Positions 5,072 to 7,026 of a stretch of 7,026 nt of DNA are shown piece after piece. Within the stretch, counting starts at the first letter, position 1; each line of letters begins with the position of its first letter. A model generated the notes under the pieces. That model had not been told where the DNA came from. It searched no databases and saw nothing but the letters and a program-made list of their open reading frames with translations. Position numbers and translations under genes: made by a program. The stretch is taken from contig JAIVIH010000108.1 of NCBI GenBank assembly GCA_020200615.1, forward strand, positions 1-7,026, given 5' to 3'. Source of the DNA: Actinomycetota bacterium (lineage in GTDB: Bacteria > Actinomycetota > Acidimicrobiia > Acidimicrobiales > AC-14).

Positions 5072-6072
5072 GGCCGGCGTTCCACCTGCAGGAGGGGCAC
5101 CGGGAGGCCCACGGCCTGCTCGCTGGTGGTGAGGAGGGCCCGACCGTCGAGCCGGTAGGCGATCGACTCTCCCTGCGCCCGGTCTCCGAGATCCACCCGC
5201 CGGGCCGGTTGTCGCCAGATCGCGTCGAACGCAGGCTCGTCCGCCGGCAGCTCCAGCTCGTACCCGTCCCCGTAGGTGCAGACCGCCACCCGCCGCCCGT
5301 CCGGGGCAATGTCGGCTCCGGTGACGATCTTCAGGGCCGGCACCGGGTCGGGCACGGTCACGGTGCCGACCAACTCGAGGGTGACGGGGGCCGCCGTGAG
5401 CGGGGCACGAGCCACGTAGACCGCAGGGTCGGCCGCCTTGACCACGACGTACAGGTCACCGGTCTGGGGGTGGACGGCGAGGGCCTCGGCGTTGTGCGGC
5501 CCGTCGGGGTACCGGAGGCGGAGGGTCTCGGCCTCGTCCGTGGACGCCGGCGCACCTCTCGCCGGCCCGGTGCCGGAGGCCGGCACCGACGGCTCGGGCA
5601 CCCGGTAGACGAGCACCTCCTGGAGGTCCTCCAGGTTGTCGCCGATGTCGCCCACGTAGAGGTAAGACGTGCCCTGCTCGGGCCCGGGACCGGCCGCGAT
5701 CGCCTCCCAGTCGCGCGCCTGGGCCCCCGTCACCCGCCAGGCGCCGCAGGCTTCGCCCCGGCCCCGCACGCAGAACACCACGGGATCGTCACCCGAGTCG
5801 TTGTGGGTCCAGTACACGCCCGGGTTCCGCCGGGAGGCGACCAGTCCGCTGCTCTCGGTGATGGCGAGATCCGCCAGGTTGCCCAGCAGTCGAGGAGGCC
5901 CGTACGTGCCCGGCACTGCTCCGGAACCGCCGGGAGCGGGAGCGAGCGGGTCGTCCTCGGCCTGGCCACCGTTCGACCCGCACGCGGCCAGCACCACGGC
6001 CAGGCCCAGGCCCGCGGCCTGGCGCGCCCTGCTCCGGATCAGGGTCGGTGTGGTAGCCGGCGTTCCACCCAT
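5068..6072 (-). CDS. Lipoprotein with extracytoplasmic beta-propeller-like domain
   Basis: A 334-aa protein from ATG 6072 to TAG 5068. The open frame continues upstream to 6210, but ATG 6072 has GGGGA 5 nt before it and starts a clear lipoprotein signal peptide: basic residues at 13-17, the hydrophobic segment GLGLAVVLAA and the lipobox LAAC with Cys31. A Gly/Pro linker follows (about 33-60). The mature domain has ITESSGLVAS (71-80), NPGVYWTHNDSGDDP (83-97), DWEAIA (111-116) and YLYVGDIGDN (127-136), then VYRVPEP, HNAEALAVHPQTGDLYVV, ADIAPDGRRVAVCTY and QGESIAYRLDGRALLTTSE. Repeated strands of this sort with ESSG, HNDSG and GDIGDN motifs mark a family of secreted, probably beta-propeller proteins usually left hypothetical. 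Some propellers of this general class are esterase- or phytase-like, and the Asp-rich loops could bind calcium, but no activity can be assigned. It is anchored on the outer face of the membrane. Cys102 and Cys109 could form a disulfide. Confidence 0.82.
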   Translation of the reverse strand: MGGTPATTPTLIRSRARQAAGLGLAVVLAACGSNGGQAEDDPLAPAPGGSGAVPGTYGPPRLLGNLADLAITESSGLVASRRNPGVYWTHNDSGDDPVVFCVRGRGEACGAWRVTGAQARDWEAIAAGPGPEQGTSYLYVGDIGDNLEDLQEVLVYRVPEPSVPASGTGPARGAPASTDEAETLRLRYPDGPHNAEALAVHPQTGDLYVVVKAADPAVYVARAPLTAAPVTLELVGTVTVPDPVPALKIVTGADIAPDGRRVAVCTYGDGYELELPADEPAFDAIWRQPARRVDLGDRAQGESIAYRLDGRALLTTSEQAVGLPVPLLQVERRP

Positions 6073-6389
6073 CGAAGTCCCCCGTTCGGCAGCTTGGCGG
6101 CGGCTGCGCTCGCCGCCGGAGGCGGCCGCTCCAGATGCCGGCAGGAAGGACGGCGGAGGGCGATCCGGCTTCGCCCGTCGCCCGGAGCACCTTGCTAGTG
6201 CCTCGGCCACAAAGGTTCGCGCGTTTGAAATACCATGAAATGACCAAGGTGTGATTTCTGGCGCACACTCACCTACGGCGACGAGCGGTCGGGAGGGGAT
6301 GTGCGGCTGGCGGACCGGCGGAGCCCGGACCGGGCGCGTTCAAGGTCGCGCTGGGTCGTCGCTCGGTCTCACCGGAGTGCGCGATCAGC
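6073..6389. other. Noncoding interval holding the presumed IS630 end and lipoprotein upstream region
   Basis: No credible gene lies in these 317 bp. The first 120 bp are GC-rich and include the 5' region of the lipoprotein gene. From about 6210 to 6262 the composition is clearly richer in A and T than anywhere else in the window. It holds GTGTG (6250-6254) and CACAC (6264-6268), which could form a small hairpin. The remainder up to the transposase stop is GC-rich with no obvious signal. The outer end of the IS630 element must lie in this interval or further left. Confidence 0.5.
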
Positions 6390-7026
6390 TCAGGCGGCGA
6401 GTTCGCCTGGCTGGCGAGCAGGCCGGCCCCAACGCCGCTGGCGCTCGGAACGGAGCCGGGCCCGCTCTCGGCGCAGGCGCTCGCGCATCGCGGGGTCGGC
6501 GTCGTACTCGTTGCGCCAGCGCAGGTAGGCGTGGACCCGTCGGGCCAGCACCGTGTGGTTGGGGTGATCGGAGTTGTTGAGGACGAAGTCCCGCAACGGC
6601 CCGAAGTGGCATTCGACTGGATTGGCCCATGACGAGTACGTCGGCGTGAAACAGAGCTCCACATTGTTCTTCTGGCACCAGGCCCGGATCTTCTTGGCCT
6701 TGTGGGCCGACAGGTTGTCCAAGATCACGTAGATCATCTCGCCGTCGGGGCGGGCGGCTCGACAGGAGCGGATGGCGGCCAGGCTGTTCTCGGTCCCCTT
6801 CTTGGCCCGCACCACTCCCCACATCGTGTCGTCGCCCACCGAGTAGCAGGCGTGGAACTGCCGCACCCCACAGGTCTTGTGGTAGTTGGCCCGTTGGCGC
6901 TGTGGCTTCTTCTTGGCCGCCCAGCAGCACCCGCCGATGGGGTGGATGGCGAGGGGCCCGAACTCGTCGAAGGCGAACACCCGGGTGGGGAAGCGCTCCA
7001 GCACCTCCTCGATGCGATCGAGCTTG
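6196..7026 (-). mobile_element. IS630-family insertion sequence, 3' portion (left boundary uncertain)
   Basis: The transposase reading frame at the right edge shows that an IS630-type element enters the window. These elements insert at TA and duplicate it. The proposed left boundary at the TA of CTAG (6196-6197) rests on the change to an AT-richer segment just inside it and is a guess; a boundary anywhere between about 6190 and 6385 is compatible. The other terminal inverted repeat lies outside the window, so the ends cannot be paired here. Confidence 0.4.
6390..7026 (-). CDS. IS630-family transposase, C-terminal portion (runs off right edge)
   Basis: The frame is open from the right edge (KLDRIEEVLERF...) to TGA 6390, giving about 211 residues. 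It contains the whole DDE catalytic core with all three acids: Asp in VFAFDEFGPL (codon 6966-6968), Asp in VILDNLSAHK (6717-6719) and Glu in the NPVECHFGPLR segment (6612-6614). Exactly 34 residues separate the second Asp and the Glu, the DD34E spacing of IS630/Tc1/mariner enzymes. Other family marks are NYHKTCGVRQFHACYSVGDD, the TPTYSSWANP run before the catalytic Glu and HAYLRWRNEY near the end, followed by a basic Arg-rich tail. The enzyme cuts and pastes its element at TA dinucleotides. No frameshift or stop interrupts the visible part, so it could be functional if the N-terminal helix-turn-helix region beyond 7026 is intact. It is downstream of and codirectional toward the lipoprotein gene, about 320 bp away. 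Confidence 0.92.
   Translation of the reverse strand, partial: KLDRIEEVLERFPTRVFAFDEFGPLAIHPIGGCCWAAKKKPQRQRANYHKTCGVRQFHACYSVGDDTMWGVVRAKKGTENSLAAIRSCRAARPDGEMIYVILDNLSAHKAKKIRAWCQKNNVELCFTPTYSSWANPVECHFGPLRDFVLNNSDHPNHTVLARRVHAYLRWRNEYDADPAMRERLRRERARLRSERQRRWGRPARQPGELAA

Noticed and set aside
4999..6198. Long plus-strand open frame of 399 codons across the lipoprotein gene
   Set aside because: It is antisense to a gene with a signal peptide, lipobox and conserved motifs. The translation is Arg/Gly/Val-rich with no domain.
6073..6210. N-terminal extension of the lipoprotein
   Set aside because: It would bury the signal peptide about 46 residues inside the protein. ATG 6072 has a ribosome site and gives a normal signal sequence.
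1..7026. tRNA, rRNA, CRISPR array, riboswitch or origin
   Set aside because: Read through both strands: no evenly spaced repeats, no cloverleaf with a CCA end or TTCGA-type T-loop, no rRNA-like stretch and no DnaA-box cluster seen.

Overview
This window is GC-rich (about 70% by eye, not counted) with G/C-ending codons throughout. The gene families point to a high-GC actinobacterium (Actinomycetota), probably an uncultured or less-studied lineage; that placement is inference. Many genes begin at GTG or ATG with no Shine-Dalgarno but with a TANNNT -10 hexamer 5-8 nt upstream, which is the layout of actinobacterial leaderless transcripts.

Layout: (1) 1-114, minus, the first 38 codons of a DUF1684-type protein, divergent from (2) 151-567, plus, a DUF983 zinc-ribbon membrane protein. 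(3) A minus-strand two-gene unit of a 179-aa protein of unknown function (1251-1790) followed by a YqgE/AlgH (DUF179) protein (649-1254), coupled through a GTGA stop/start overlap and converging on the DUF983 gene. (4) Two plus-strand genes: a six-helix membrane protein (1882-2526) and a 101-aa protein with a helix-turn-helix-like C-terminus (2549-2854). (5) 2871-4411, minus, an S9-family serine peptidase (acyl-peptide hydrolase-like) that is broken: it changes frame near 3785 and lacks an internal block near 3045 that should carry the catalytic aspartate. (6) 4448-5071, plus, a class I SAM-dependent methyltransferase. (7) 5068-6072, minus, a lipoprotein with an extracytoplasmic beta-propeller-like domain; its stop codon overlaps that of the methyltransferase in a shared CTAG. 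(8) 6390-7026, minus, the C-terminal part of an IS630-family DD34E transposase running off the right edge, with about 300 bp of noncoding sequence between it and the lipoprotein gene.

Apart from the coupled pair at 649-1790, the genes alternate strand and look like independent housekeeping or accessory units, not one pathway. I do not see a convincing new multi-gene system. The items most worth a second look are the doubly deleted peptidase gene next to an insertion sequence, the hairpin that contains both stop codons of the 2549/2871 convergent pair, and the repeated TACACTCCG leaderless promoter element.
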